Positions 47,976 to 59,994 of a stretch of 64,000 bases of DNA are shown piece by piece (the stretch's first letter is position 1; every line of letters begins with the position of its first letter). The DNA lies in the NCBI GenBank assembly GCA_021442155.1, contig CM038214.1, positions 27,590,450-27,654,449 of the forward strand. Reading direction: 5' to 3'. The notes under the pieces are model-generated. The model saw nothing but the letters and a program-made list of their open reading frames with translations. It ran no database searches and was not told the DNA's origin. A program made the translations under genes and the position numbers. The stretch is from Cymbidium sinense (Eukaryota > Streptophyta > Magnoliopsida > Asparagales > Orchidaceae).

Positions 47976-49060
47976 CCTAGATCGAGGGGAGAGTACATCA
48001 GATGGAATAATTTCTAAGATGTACTACTGTATCCCTAAAGGTTGGGATCACTTTTTATGGGTCAATGGAATCTTGATGCTCAAAACTCTGATTCTAGTAG
48101 TGATTTATTTGGTACCTCCCAAGGGATAGGAACTATCATTCTAACCCTTCTTGGGGTATAGAATCCCCTAGAAGTCTTAGAGAGCTACTTTATGGCCTTA
48201 GTAGTTATTCTTTTGTGTAACATTCTATGGTCTCAACGCCCTTATGAGGTAGTGATTAGTTTCACATGCTCTAAGCCTGGCCTATGCAGTTAGGAGGATT
48301 GGCCTCAATCTGAGCAATACCACCCATCCTACCTGACTACTTATAGGTGGTTGTATGTCCTACATCCACCCAAAGAGGAACTGCAGTGACCTTAAATAGG
48401 GATTCTACAGTGATAGATAGAAACCCCATGAAAGATCACTAGATCAAGCACCAATGATTCCATATTCAGCCAAAATCTTGGCTAATTGATGAAAGTGGGT
48501 AGCTCCAGTAGACCCATAGATCATGGAACAAATAGGGAGGGTAGGCCACAATACACATATAGATACCTCGTTAATGTAACTCTCTCGCGCACACAAAGAC
48601 TCCTAAATCCATCCTTCTTCTACCTCTCTAATTCACTTGTGTTCTTATGAAAGAAAATGGATGTGCTACAGCTTTCATGGTTGTTTTTTCTTTTTCTTTT
48701 TTTGCTACACAACCTTATGCACTCTTCTTGCTTATTGTTGAATAACTACAAGTCTCTAAGAGCCTCATGTAGTGCAGGGTGGGTGTTTCCTTCATCTATC
48801 ATATATATAGCATGGCTTCACCTCGAACCCCGGGCGTGTGTGTGTGCCAGCAGAGACTACAAACCGATGCCAGAAGTGACTCGCTTCTATTCTCAATGGG
48901 ATATTGATGGGGAATCTCTATAGATCGTAGTAGTTAGCCAACCTCTCTAACTATCTTATGATACAATTTCACTTCAACCCATGGGAAAAAGAAGGAGCTT
49001 CGCTCGGTTGGCCCTCCTACGTTGATGCCTACTTTCTCTTCTTTGAAGTATATGACAAGT
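47976..49060. other. Unclassified stretch between rpoC2 and trnY
   Basis: No gene recognised. An 88-codon open stretch (48,657-48,923) has a hydrophobic beginning but no known family. Confidence 0.4.
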
Positions 49061-49142
49061 CAGAGAGCTAGGATTCAAACCTATGTAGAAAACCATCAAC
49101 AAATTTACAGTCTGCCACTTTTGACCACTCGACCACTCTCCC
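49061..49142 (-). tRNA. trnY-GUA: Mitochondrial-type trnY-GUA, probably decayed
   Basis: The minus strand starts GGGAGAGTGGTCGAGTGGTC, carries the anticodon GTA in AGACTGTAAATTTG, has the long variable arm expected for this class (TGATGGTTTTCTACATA), and a T arm AGGTTTGAATCCT ending in CTCTCTG. This is the native plant mitochondrial tRNA-Tyr rather than the plastid one. The last acceptor bases (CTCTCTG rather than CTCTCCC) leave one or two mismatches, and the T arm has GTTTGAATC instead of GTTCGAATC, so function is doubtful. It would decode UAU/UAC. Confidence 0.8.
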
Positions 49143-49929
49143 CTTCTAGGCTGACACCCCACTAAATGGGTTCATTCCTTAATCAGAAGGATGGCTACAT
49201 TTGTTCTAATTTAGTTCATAAGATTGAAGGGAGCTCCTAGATTAGCTTGCATTATGAGATAAGAATTTCATTTCTTTATCTCAAAAAGAATGGGGTATAG
49301 CTTCTACGATAGCTTCCCCCTCATTATCATCGGAGGCCTTCCCCGACTCCCCTCCTTCGTAGCTTATGGCTAAGCATCTTTTGGTGGAGAAAAGGAAGCT
49401 AGCACTTCTCTTTTGGTAAAGAAACAAGTTCAAGAGCAAGTGAATGAATGAGCCAACGAGCTGCAAGTGAAGTACAACAATCATCAGGCAAGCCATGTTT
49501 TAAAAAGAAAAAAGGCAATAGTTTTCTTTTCCATTTCCCAGTCCTTGTCTCATTCATCGATGCTTTGACTCTTATATAGAATAGACATCGATGTTGGGAC
49601 TATCAATCAATAGGCCAGGCTCTATCAACAGGTTTTGGTACTAGGTAAAGGTCAAAGAGAAAAGACCTCCTGAATAGGTGGTGAAGGCTTAGTAGGTTCA
49701 GCCACAGGAGCAACCTAGGCTTCTACTCTAACGCTCTACTATTGGTGCTATTTCCTCTCCCTCCACAAGCTGTGAACTCTTCATAGTAGCACGAGAATCC
49801 ACTACTTCTTAAGCTTAGGGCTCAGTCAACTTGGTCTCCAGCCAAGTGACCAACCACTCCTTCCAATGTCAATGACTCCCCCATTGCCAGACTAAGAGAG
49901 AATGACCACCCCAATCATCATTGCTAAAG
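49143..49929. other. Unclassified stretch
   Basis: No gene recognised; a 71-codon minus-strand stretch at 49,281-49,496 is probably chance. Confidence 0.4.
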
Positions 49930-50330
49930 CCCTAATCATGAATTCGGTGAGTGCTTTAATGATTCTATCATGAATTCCCCTTTTAGAATGCATGGATACC
50001 CTATACTTCATCATGGACAAACTAAGTGACTTTTCTCCTTTTTGAGCACTTATTCATAGTCTATGGAACACGAAAGTTGCATCAATAGTGGTTCCGAAAG
50101 CAAGGCCCACCACACACTCATCCCAAGCAAAAGAAATGTCAACAGCACAAAGCGAAGATCACATATTGAATATAGAAGAAAAGGTTCTTCCATTCAATTC
50201 AACATTCAAAACCTGGATTCGACTGGTCTCCCCCCCCTCTTCAAAGCATCGCGTAGAGCTCATATTCTTCGGAGATCGAAGTAGACAGTCGTGCTTGAAA
50301 GTTCACCATCACTTAGCATCAAAGTTGTTA
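49930..50330 (+). repeat. Third copy of a palindrome-arm segment
   Basis: Direct match to 25,790-26,130 (and inverted to 9,300-9,740), including CATGAATTCC, GCAAGGCCCACCACA and TCATCCCAAGCAAAAGAAAT. It bears private insertions. Two overlapping open stretches (50,063-50,284 and 50,088-50,408) are not recognised. Confidence 0.8.
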
Positions 50331-50760
50331 AACCACCCACCTAATCTCTTTCTTCTCCAAAGGGGGAGAGTTGAGGAACAAAGAACTTCAAGAAATGAAA
50401 TCAAATAACTCTACCTTCTTTTGGCTTTATCTAATCAGATATCAAACAAATGAGATGAAGCCCCCTTCTTTCAAACTAGAGTGGTTGGGGTGAAGGGGAG
50501 TTTCAAGACAACCTGTTCAAAGTAGTTCCTAATGGAATCTATTAGGCACTATTATCATTTGGTAGATCCAAGTCTTTGGCCTATTTCAAGTTCACTCGGA
50601 GCTTTGGCAACCAACGAATGAATCAGTCTTTTCAATTATGTAGTGTAGTTAGAAGCTAGTAGTGCTTTCCGTCTGAGTCTGAGCTTCTGACTTCTTCTTC
50701 TTTTCTTAGATTCTTTTAACTACACCATCTGCTTGTTTGATAAGCTATACTTTCTGATTA
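50331..50760. other. Unclassified stretch
   Basis: I see nothing recognisable. Confidence 0.4.
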
Positions 50761-52120
50761 CCTAGCCTATGCTTGACTAGTCACATACATAATCATATTT
50801 TACTTATATATATATGACATAACTGATTAGTTAGTTACCTGCACTTTCCACACATCGCACTATGAGCTGTCACTTAAACGTTTCAACACCACGCGTGTAG
50901 TAGCGGCAGGACGCAGTTTAATACCAGCCATTCGATCAAGGATCGAACGGCCAGGAATTACCTCATAATTTTAAAAGGATAAATGGATTTTTAAAACATG
51001 CATTTAATCTCGACTGTGCATCCAAAATATGCGATGGATGGCCGAGATCATCCCTATTCTTTCCTGATGATTAATGGAGACCATCCACTTTGAAAGATTC
51101 AAGCTCAATTGAGCTCGAATTGGAATGAAAATTTGCACACACCATCTAATCCTAATTATAAGCCTATCCAATGGTCAAAATCTCATGCCATAAAACTTTC
51201 TTTCACATAGGACCAACACACCTTAAGTCTAGTGGTCAAAAAATTCCATACCTTATCGGAGGTGATCACCGACACTTAATTCCCTTGGAGGAGCTTTGTC
51301 TGGTTGAGACGAAGTTGTGGTGAAAGAATTAGCTCTTGAGGTTGTGCAGATTACTCTATGGACCAACACCTCCTTCTCTCCTTTGGCTTTGATCGAATTG
51401 GACTTCTCCTAACCTTTGAAACTTGAGGAAGAGCTTAAGCTATTTAGACCTCTGAGAGAGTGTGCAGAGGCAATTGAGCTGAATTATAGTGTGGAGGAAG
51501 TTTGGAATTCTATGGAGCTCCCCTATTTTCAAAGGATGAAAGTCAAGAATGGTTGATTTCAAATCCCTCTTAGAAAGCTTAGGATCACTCTAAGATGGCT
51601 TCTCTTACTCTCTAACACTCAATCGATAATGAGCTATCAAAATTGAAATGAATAAGGGGGAGTATAACTCCCCCTATGGCAATCGGATGGCCTAAGCTAT
51701 TTTTGTTGTTTTGATCTAATTGATAATATAAGAAGGTCTGTTTGAGTTGTTTGGAGCTGGCACATGGTTGGTTTGAGCTAAGGAGTGGATTGATAACCTA
51801 CCATGTGCTTCAAATCAAGGGGAGGGAAGTTTTCTATTTGGCCAATTCGAATTATGGGGTTGGTTTTGGTCTTGGGTCCATTTGGACTGACCCAAACCTA
51901 TTGGGTTGGGTGCACCACCCTCCATAAGGTTCACTTGACATATTAGGAAGGTATCAAGTAGATATGAAGAGGGCTTGACCAAATTCCCCATAGATTTGAC
52001 CAAAATTTGTTCTATGGCCTATAGGTAGAATGGTTATTTAGCTTAATTTTGAATTCAAATATATTGGGTATGTTGAGAAAATAGGTTTGGCTAAGTTTCA
52101 TTCGATTTGGAGTTCACTTA
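50761..52120. other. Nuclear-type retroelement-like stretch
   Basis: The texture changes here: higher codon-like complexity, no organellar similarity, and phrases such as GATCGAACGGC and ATGGCCGAGATCATCC that I associate with untranslated or LTR regions of plant nuclear retrotransposons. No coding domain or terminal repeat was found, so this stays a guess. Confidence 0.35.
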
Positions 52121-52850
52121 ATATAGTTTGGCTCATTTTGACCCATTTAGGTCAAAATGGGTCAACTTGGGTCAAGTTGATCAATAGGTCAAATTGGGTC
52201 AAGCCAAGGGTTGGATCAAGTTCATATGACTATTTGAAATGTTTTGTGGCTTTGGTTTGATTCAATTTGGTCTAGTTTTGAGTTTGGCTCATATGACTTC
52301 ATTTAGGTCAAATGGGTCAAGTTGACCAATTTGACCCATTTGACCTATTTAAGCTAGGTCATGGGTACGTTTATGTTTGGTTAGTCATATGAAATGGATT
52401 GGTATCTTTGTTTCCAATCAGTTTTGGTTAGGTTTGAATCGGCTCAACATAACCCATTTAGGTCAAGTTAGGTTCAAGGTCAATTGGGCTAGGTTAGGTT
52501 TAATTGGCCAATTGAGGTTTTGGTCAAGTTCAACAAGTGCTTTGAAACTTGATCCATTGGTTTCAATCAATTTGGCTTAGATCAACTTTTGACATATTTT
52601 GATTTTTTAGGTCAAGTTGGATCAACCAGGGTCAAGTGGCCAATTGGGCTAGGTTAGGCTCAAATGTTGACTTGGTCAAGTTCAAACATAATTCATGAAT
52701 GAACTTAGATCAATGGTTTCAATCAATTTGGCCTATGATGGATTTTGGCTATGTTAGGTTTAATTTTGGCTAAATGTTGACTTAGTTTGACCCAATTTGA
52801 TTGATTTCTCATCCCATGATGATTGTTGATCATGATGAGAGGCATAGGTG
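52121..52850. repeat. GGTCAA/TTGACC array
   Basis: GGTCAA or its complement TTGACC recurs every 10 to 40 bases, in both orientations, mixed with GGTCAAGTTGG-type and GGTTAGGTTTAA-type variants. A perfect 17-bp palindromic arm pair lies at 52,304-52,320 and 52,331-52,347 around a 10-base loop. The array runs directly into the TTA field. Confidence 0.85.
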
Positions 52851-52879
52851 AGTTTGATTCAATCCAATTTGGTTAAGAT

Positions 52880-53567
52880 TAGAATTTGGCTCATAATTTA
52901 TTAGTTATTTATTTTAGTTAGTTTGTTAGTTTATTAGTTAAGTTTTATTAGTTATTAGTTATTTATTAGTTTATTAGTTATTTATTTATTAGTTAGTTAT
53001 TTTATTAGGTTTAGTTATTAGTTTTATTAGTTTATTATTATTATTTATTAATTTTAGTTTTTAGTTTATTAGTTTTATTTAGTTATTATTAGTTTTTTAG
53101 TTTAGTTATTAGTTTTAGTTTTAGGTTATTATTATTTAGTTATTATTTATTAGTTGGTTAGTTAGTTTATTATTATTAGCTTTATTAGTTATTAGTTATT
53201 AGGTTTTATTAGTTATTAGCTTATTAGTTTATTAGTTTTTATTAGTATTATTAGTTTTATTAGTTAGTTTTTTATTTAATTTTTTAGGTTTTATTATTAT
53301 TATTATTTAGTTATTAGATTTTTAGTTAGTTATTATTAGTTATTAGTTTTAGTTTATTGGTTATTTAGGTTTTATTAGTTATTAGTTATTATTAGTTAGT
53401 TTTAGTTTTAATTTTTAGGTTTTTTAGTTATTATTATTATTAGTTATTTAGTTTATTTAGTTTTAGTTTTTAGTTTTTATTAGTTATTATTAAGTTTATT
53501 ATTTATTAGTTCTTTAGGTTTAGTTTTAGTTTTTAGTTTATTATTTTATTATTATTAGTTTTTAGTA

Positions 53568-53621
<54 letters not shown>

Positions 53622-54943
53622 TATTAGTTGTTATTATTAGTTTTATTATTAATTAGTTTTATTAGTTTATTAGTTATTAGTTATTAATTTTGTTTTTTAT
53701 TTAGTTATTATTATTAGTTTTTAGTTAATTTTTATTATTAGTTAGTTAGTTATTAATTATTAGTTTAGTTATTTAGTTATTATTATTAGTTAATAGGTTT
53801 TTAGTTAGTTATTATTAGTTTTAGTTATTATTATTATTAGTTAGGTTAGTGGTTTATTATTAGTTATTTGTTTAGTTTTATTAGATATTTATTAGTTATA
53901 GTTAGTTTTATTATTACTTATTATTATTTTATTATTTATTCATTTAGTTTAGATATTATTATTATTATTATTAGTTATTAGTTTTTTTAATTATTAATTT
54001 TATTATTATTTATTAGTTTTTTTAGTTAGTTATTAATTTTTATTAGTTATTATTAGTGAGTTATTAGTTATTTGTTATTTAGTTATTAGTTAGTTATTAT
54101 AGTTATTATTATGGTTTTTTTATTAGTTATTAGTTATTAGTTTTTATATTTTATTAGTTATTAGTTTATTAGTTTTTTAGTTATTATTAGTTATTAGTTA
54201 TTATTAGTTATTAGTTTAGTTATTTATTATTATTAGTTATTAGTTTTAGTTATTAGTTATTATTAGTTTAGTTTTGGTTTTATTTATTTTATTATTTTTA
54301 TTAGTTAGTTATTAGTTAGTTTAGCTTTTAAGTTATAGTTGACTTATAAGTTTTAGTTTATTATTAGTTAATTATTTATTTTATCAGTTAGTTATAGTTA
54401 TTATTATTATTATTAGTTTTAGTTATTATTATTATTATTTATTATTATTATTATTATTCCTATTATTAATTTAGTTTATTAGGTTAGTTATTAGTTAGTT
54501 ATTATTATTTTTATTATTATTAGATTTCATTTTATTAGTTATTTTAGTTTTATAATTTATCAGTTTATTATTATTATTAGTTATTATTTGTTATTTAGTT
54601 TATTATTAGTTATTATTACTAGTTAGTTAGTTTAGTTATTAGCTATTTACTTAGTTTATTATTATTAGGTTTAGGTTTAGGTTTAATTATTAGTTAGTTT
54701 TAGTTTAGTTATTTAGTTATTAGTTAGTTAGTTTTGTTATTTTTTTAGTTATTAGTTTATTATTATCAGTTATTTTTAGTTATTATTATTATTAGTTAGT
54801 TATTATTAGTTTAGTTTATTATTAATTTTATTAATTTAGTTTTATTAGTTTATTAGTTATTAGTTAGTTAGTTATTATTATTATTAGTTATTAGGGTTCA
54901 TTAGTTTAGTTATTTTATTTTTATTATTAATAATAATATAATA

Positions 54944-54976
<33 letters not shown>

Positions 54977-56560
54977 TTTAGTTTTTATTAGTTTTATTAG
55001 TTTGTTAATTAGTTAATTAGTTTATTAGTTTATTTAGTTATTAGTTTAGTTATTATTTTATTATTTAGTTAGTTATTATAATTTTAGTTATTAGTTAGTT
55101 ATTTAGTTATTAGTTTAATTAGTTTTGTTATTTCTTATTAGTTAGTTGTTTTTAGTTATTTTAGTTATTATTTTAGTTATTATTATAAGTTATTTTAGTT
55201 ATTATTATAGTTATTAGTTTAATTAGTTTTGTTATTCATCAGTTTAGTTATTTTAATTATTATTATAAGTTTAGTTATTAGTTAGTTTATTATTTTTTAT
55301 TATTTTAGTTATTTACTTATTAGTTTAATTAGTTATTTAGTTATTATTATTTTTTATTAGTTTTATTATTTTTTATTAGTTAGTTTTATTATTATTAGTT
55401 TTACTAATTTTAGTTTATTTATTAGTTATTAGTTTTATTAGTTTAGTTTTTAGTTATTAGTTATTATTAGTTTAGTTGTTAGTTTAGTTTTAGTTATTAT
55501 TAGTTTAGTTATTATTAGTTTAGTTATTAGTTTATTAATTATTAGTTTTTAGTTTTTAGTTATTAGTTTTTATTATTAGTTAGTTTTTTTTAGTTTATTA
55601 GTTAGTTATTATAGTTATTGCTTTATTGTTATTAGTTTTTAGGTTTATTAGTTATTAGTTTAGTTATTAGTTTTTAGTTAGTGATTTAGTTTATTATTCA
55701 AGTATTATTATTTGCTTTATTAGTTATTAATTATTTATTATTATTAGTTTTATTTATTATTTTAGTTATTAGTTATTAGTTTATTAGTTATTAGATATTA
55801 GTTTTAGTTATTATTATTAGTTAGTCATTAGTTAGTTTTATTATTAATTATTTATTTATTAGTTTAATAGTTTAGTTATTAGCTTTTGTTAGTCACTTAG
55901 TTTAGTTATTTTTATTAGTTATTATTTATTAGTTATTAGTTTACATTATTAGGTTTATTATTAATATTTATTAGTTTAGATATTAGTTATTATTTTTAGA
56001 TATTAGTTAATTTTTTATTTATTTATTAGTTATTATTAGTTAGTTTTTAGTTTATTAGTTTATTTATTAGTAGTTATTAGTTTTATTATTTAGTTATTAG
56101 TTTAGTTTATTAGATATTATTAGTTATATTAGCTTACTTAGTTATTATTATTAGTTATTAGTTAGTTAGTTAGTTATTATTTATTATTATTAGTTAGTTT
56201 TTATTATGAGTTTTTATAATTTATTAGTTTTTTAGTTAGTTTTATTAGTTATTAGTTAGTTAGTTTATTATTAGTTAGTTATTAGTTTATTAGTTTAGGT
56301 TATTAGTTTTAGTTTATTAGTTTAGTTATTAGTTAGTTATTAGTTATTTATTTTATTATTAGTTATTAGTTTTAGTTTAGTTTATTATTATTATTAGTTT
56401 TATTATTAATATTATTAGTTTATTAATATTATGTTTAGCTTTATTAGTTTTTTAGTTTTTAGTTTTATTAGTTAGTTATTATTATTATTATTATTTATTA
56501 GTTTAATTATTTTATTAGTTTATTATTACTTATTAGTTAGTTAGTTTATTAGTTTAGGTG
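52880..56560. repeat. 3.7-kb TTA/TTAG low-complexity field, almost free of C
   Basis: Almost only TTA, TTAG, TTTAG and TTAGTTA units on the plus strand with scattered C. Uninterrupted (TTA)n runs of about 60 bases (53,570-53,631) and about 35 bases (54,941-54,975) occur. There is no coding potential. Composition is T above A above G, far from strand symmetry. Confidence 0.97.
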
Positions 56561-56929
56561 AAACCATCTTCATTGCCATTTTTACACCCAAAAAGTACAG
56601 GTACCCCTAAAAGTTATAATCACTCAAGAGGTACCTTTCACTCAGTTTTCATTTCTCTATTTTGATTGTAGAATTAGGAATTCACTTTGACCAATCATCC
56701 CATAATGCAGACTGAAAAAGCAGGTAAAGGTACCTACTCTCAGAAGATACAAAAGAAGAATACTCGGAAGCGGACACAAGAGGATAGGCAAAGCTAACAG
56801 TTAGATAAAAAAGCCTATTCCCTTCTCCTTGAACTGAGCCTAGCTTCCTGATAAAGGAATGAGCTAGCTTATCTTAATTTTGCATTGGTAGATGCATCTT
56901 CCACATGGTCCAAGGGAAGATTTCACCTC
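56561..56929. other. Unclassified stretch
   Basis: Between the TTA field and the second inverted repeat. GGTACC occurs three times (about 56,601, 56,621 and 56,730) but I see no gene. Confidence 0.45.
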
Positions 56930-58320
56930 CTATAGTATAGTAGGCTTCTTGCTATGCACCTTTGCTTGCTGAGAAGATATAGACCCAATAAGTCACTCAC
57001 AAATGGTACTGCTATATCCTTAAGCATTATGACCCCTACTCTAAAAGCAATTAAATTCCATTTGGTTTTTCTTTTTTAAAAATGTATTTTCATCCTTCCT
57101 ACCTATTGAACCTGAAGAGAGAATTCTCATCTTGGATGAGGGACTTCCTCTGCTCTGATTTCTCAAAGGGTGTTCTTAGTAGGGAAATAGCTAATTTGAT
57201 CATCCCATGTATTGAATGAAGAAATGAGTAGTGGTAATCTTACCTAACTCTTGTCCTGATCGCCTCTAGGTCTGAATAGACTAACTTAGTGCCTCTACCC
57301 CTCCTTTCCCTTGTAGCATGCTTTTCACTTTTATGTTCTTGGCTATGTCTGGCTCCACTAAAAGTTTATTGTGTTCAGACATGGCTCCCTCTCTATAAAT
57401 TTGAGCCTCTCATCTCTAGCTAAGGTCGTTGAGTCTTTTTGGACTAAATGAGTTTCAACAAGATAAATTATGTGGTCTAGGTCAAGTGGAAGGTTTTGAA
57501 GTTGGTTGAAACTAAATAGGGATGGGTCCAACTTAGGAAATCTTGGGCAAGCTAGTGTAGGGAGGGATGATAGAGGTCCTTGAATTAGGGAAGATATATG
57601 GGGAAAGCTTGAAGTCAATGGCTAAGTTCTTGGCTCTTAGAATGGCGCTTGGTATTCAACATTTTGAGGTTGAGACTGAGGCGGAGGTTGTAATAACCAT
57701 AAGAAATTTTGATATCAAGATTAAGAAACTTCTTTTACCTTTTGTAAATGATTTTAGCTTGATATCCATGAGCTTGTCCTCTTTCCAGATGGACCAGGCC
57801 CAGAAAGAGGTGAATAACTTTGCAGATGCCTTGGCCCGGCGGGGACACATTTTGTTCATAATTCAAAACCACATGTGGATGAATTGACTTTCTCATTCTT
57901 TCTTGGACATGTCTTCTCTATGAGGGTTTGAGTATCCCATTTTCTTCCCTCCTAGATGCCTTGGCCCGGTAGATACACATTTTGGATTTCTCGATGATTT
58001 CCATTCCCATCTCAAGTCATTTTGTTAGATCTTATCTACATTCAAGTTCTCAACTAAGTAAATGAGGAAAGAGAGGTTGGTTTAGGTAGAAAGATTGTTT
58101 TCCTACCAATGGAGATATGTCTTCTTCTTATGATAACACTTAGGGTACTTATCCTAATGATGTTGTATAAGATTTTAGACCCCAGCCAATCAAGGTGCCT
58201 TGTATTCTTTTAGCTAGCATAGAGCTAGCTCTTCAATAGCCTTCCCTTTCCATTGGTACTGACAAAGAAAGAGTCATGAACACATCCACATGTACACTAG
58301 ACCATGGTTGTGAAGAAGCT
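56930..58320 (-). repeat. Right arm of the second inverted repeat
   Basis: Partner of 44,705-46,640. Its centre-side end is at about 56,930. From 57,985 on it also forms the start of the tandem repeat unit. Confidence 0.85.
57567..57887 (+). pseudogene. LINE-type RNase H domain, open for 106 codons
   Basis: Plant L1-type non-LTR elements often end in an RNase H domain of the RVT_3 type, which removes the RNA strand during reverse transcription. Visible: MALGIQHFEVETEAEVVI (the aspartate usual in EVETD is glutamate here), a FVNDF block and NNFADALARRG near the end with the conserved D-A-L. The frame is open from 57,567 to 57,887 and is the longest recognisable coding piece of the window, but it lacks the N-terminal catalytic part. 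It lies upstream of the LINE reverse transcriptase at 58.9 kb, the opposite of the normal order, so it belongs to another insertion. Confidence 0.75.
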
Positions 58321-58897
58321 TTCACCATCTCCTAGTGAACTGGATTCATCCAGCTGAAGATGTTAAGTGCATCCTTCTACTATTGAAGAGGTGTTGATAG
58401 GATGTGTATAGCTGCTTAGGCGTATATAACAAAAATCACCTAATCATGGCTTTTTCTAGCGCATTCCCCTTCTTATAAGTGAGGACATACCTTAATGAAT
58501 TAGACGACCTTGAAAGGAGCCATTAGAGAAAGGGTGGTCTACGATCAGGTGAGGAAACTGGCCCAAAAAATAAGCTAGAAAGCAGATCTAGATTGAATTT
58601 CATTGCAAACTCTTTACTTCAAGTAGACATAATGACTAGAGAATTCTCAATGATGTTGAAGTCATTGTTCACTATATGCACTCTCGTTGAATAGATTTGA
58701 AGATTGGTCCTCATTATGCCCTAAATGAATGGGGAAGAAACCAAGAGTGCACTACTCAACAAATATTGAAAGTATACATCCTCAAACTGAAAGTCATTCA
58801 CGACTGACTTTCTCGTGCTATAGACATTTGATTTCAAATCCAAATTTCCAGGAAGTGAATAATCAATCCTTTTTGAAGGAGGCAGTGTCTCGATGGT

Positions 58898-59092
58898 GTG
58901 AAGGCTAGCAAGCAGGATCCCAATCTTTCTCATTTCTTTTTTGCAGATGATAGCCTTATTTTTTCTTTAATTAATGTTGCAGGATGTATAGAGATCAGGA
59001 AGATCTTGCAAGTATATAAGGGAGGCTTGGGCCATAAAAGAAATCTAGACAAGTCTACTATTTTCTTATTGAAGCTTAAACTCCTCACCTAA
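58898..59092 (+). pseudogene. LINE reverse transcriptase motif C region, copy 3
   Basis: PNLSHFFFADDSLIFSLINV with FADD at 58,940-58,951, then GLGHKRNLDKSTIF, which matches the G-x-N-x-x-KS pattern following the catalytic motif in plant L1-type elements. The stretch is 64 codons long and ends in a stop. Reverse transcriptase parts before the motif are only faintly visible. Confidence 0.82.
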
Positions 59093-59292
59093 GGTGAAAG
59101 AGCTTGCAAAAGATATTTTTCAAGTCAATATTCTTACCTTACAATAATGAGTAGATCTTTCATGCTTTTCAGAGTCTTTATGGAAAGGAGAGAGTTTGGA
59201 AGAGATTACAAGGGTGGAAAGAGCTTCTATTATCTAATCTGAAACAGATCCATGCCATGTCATTATCCTGAAAAAGAGAACCATGCCTCTTC

Positions 59293-59994
59293 TTGTATTC
59301 TTCATTTGAAAAGATCACACCGCTTATTCATATACACCTGAAAGCAAAGGCAAAAGGACTGATCGCTACTACTACTAAGACTCAGACTCTGAGCTATGCC
59401 ATGAGCTCAATTAATTGCATCACTTATCTAGCACCTAGGTCCAAAATTTACTTCTTTCAATCTTTTGTGCTAACAACTGAGCTAATAATTGGGGATTACA
59501 TAGCAATAACTACTCCTAGTTCCTAGTCACACACCAAGGTAAAAGGGAAAAAAGAGAAGACCTATTACTCTTCCTAGTTAATCAACCATGAACAAGGTGA
59601 GTAGGGGGCCTTGGTCTACTCAATTCAAAACTGTGTTTTTCGCTATACCTTCAATCTATCAAACAAGAGTTTTAGACACCTTTTCTATTTTTTCACATAG
59701 TCGGGCTATTTTTTAATTCTCTCAAAATCAGACATATTGTGGCATAAAGGTTATTTGAATGAGGCTCATTTGCTTAAGTTGGGGAAGGATGGACAAATAG
59801 AAGACCATTACTTTAGCAGATCTCTTATCTATCTAAAAAATAAAGTTGGGTTGCTCTTCTTTCTAACATTGGATTCTAACAAGGCTAAAGTAGCAGATAC
59901 ATATAAGACCAAGAGCACTTATGTAGCATCTTTGACTTCCTCGTATTCAATCTTGAGAGAAGCTAAAAAACATATTCTTAGATATGAGACCTAG
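59293..59994 (+). pseudogene. LINE downstream coding remnants, copy 3
   Basis: Two open stretches, 59,293-59,526 (ending AITTPSS) and 59,737-59,994 (GYLNEAHLLKLGKDGQ to KKHILRYET), recur with stops in the other three copies. They follow the reverse transcriptase in the same sense and may be its connection or zinc-knuckle region, but I do not recognise a domain. Confidence 0.5.

Noticed and set aside
48657..48923. 88-codon open stretch with a hydrophobic N-terminus (48.7 kb)
   Set aside because: T-rich low-complexity start, no family match and no counterpart; not enough to call a gene.
54660..54690. TTTAGG repeats resembling a telomere
   Set aside because: Only three imperfect units within TTAG low-complexity DNA; plant telomeres are TTTAGGG arrays.
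52880..56560. The TTA field as a CRISPR array or clean satellite
   Set aside because: No fixed repeat length or spacers, only quasi-random short units; plant context.
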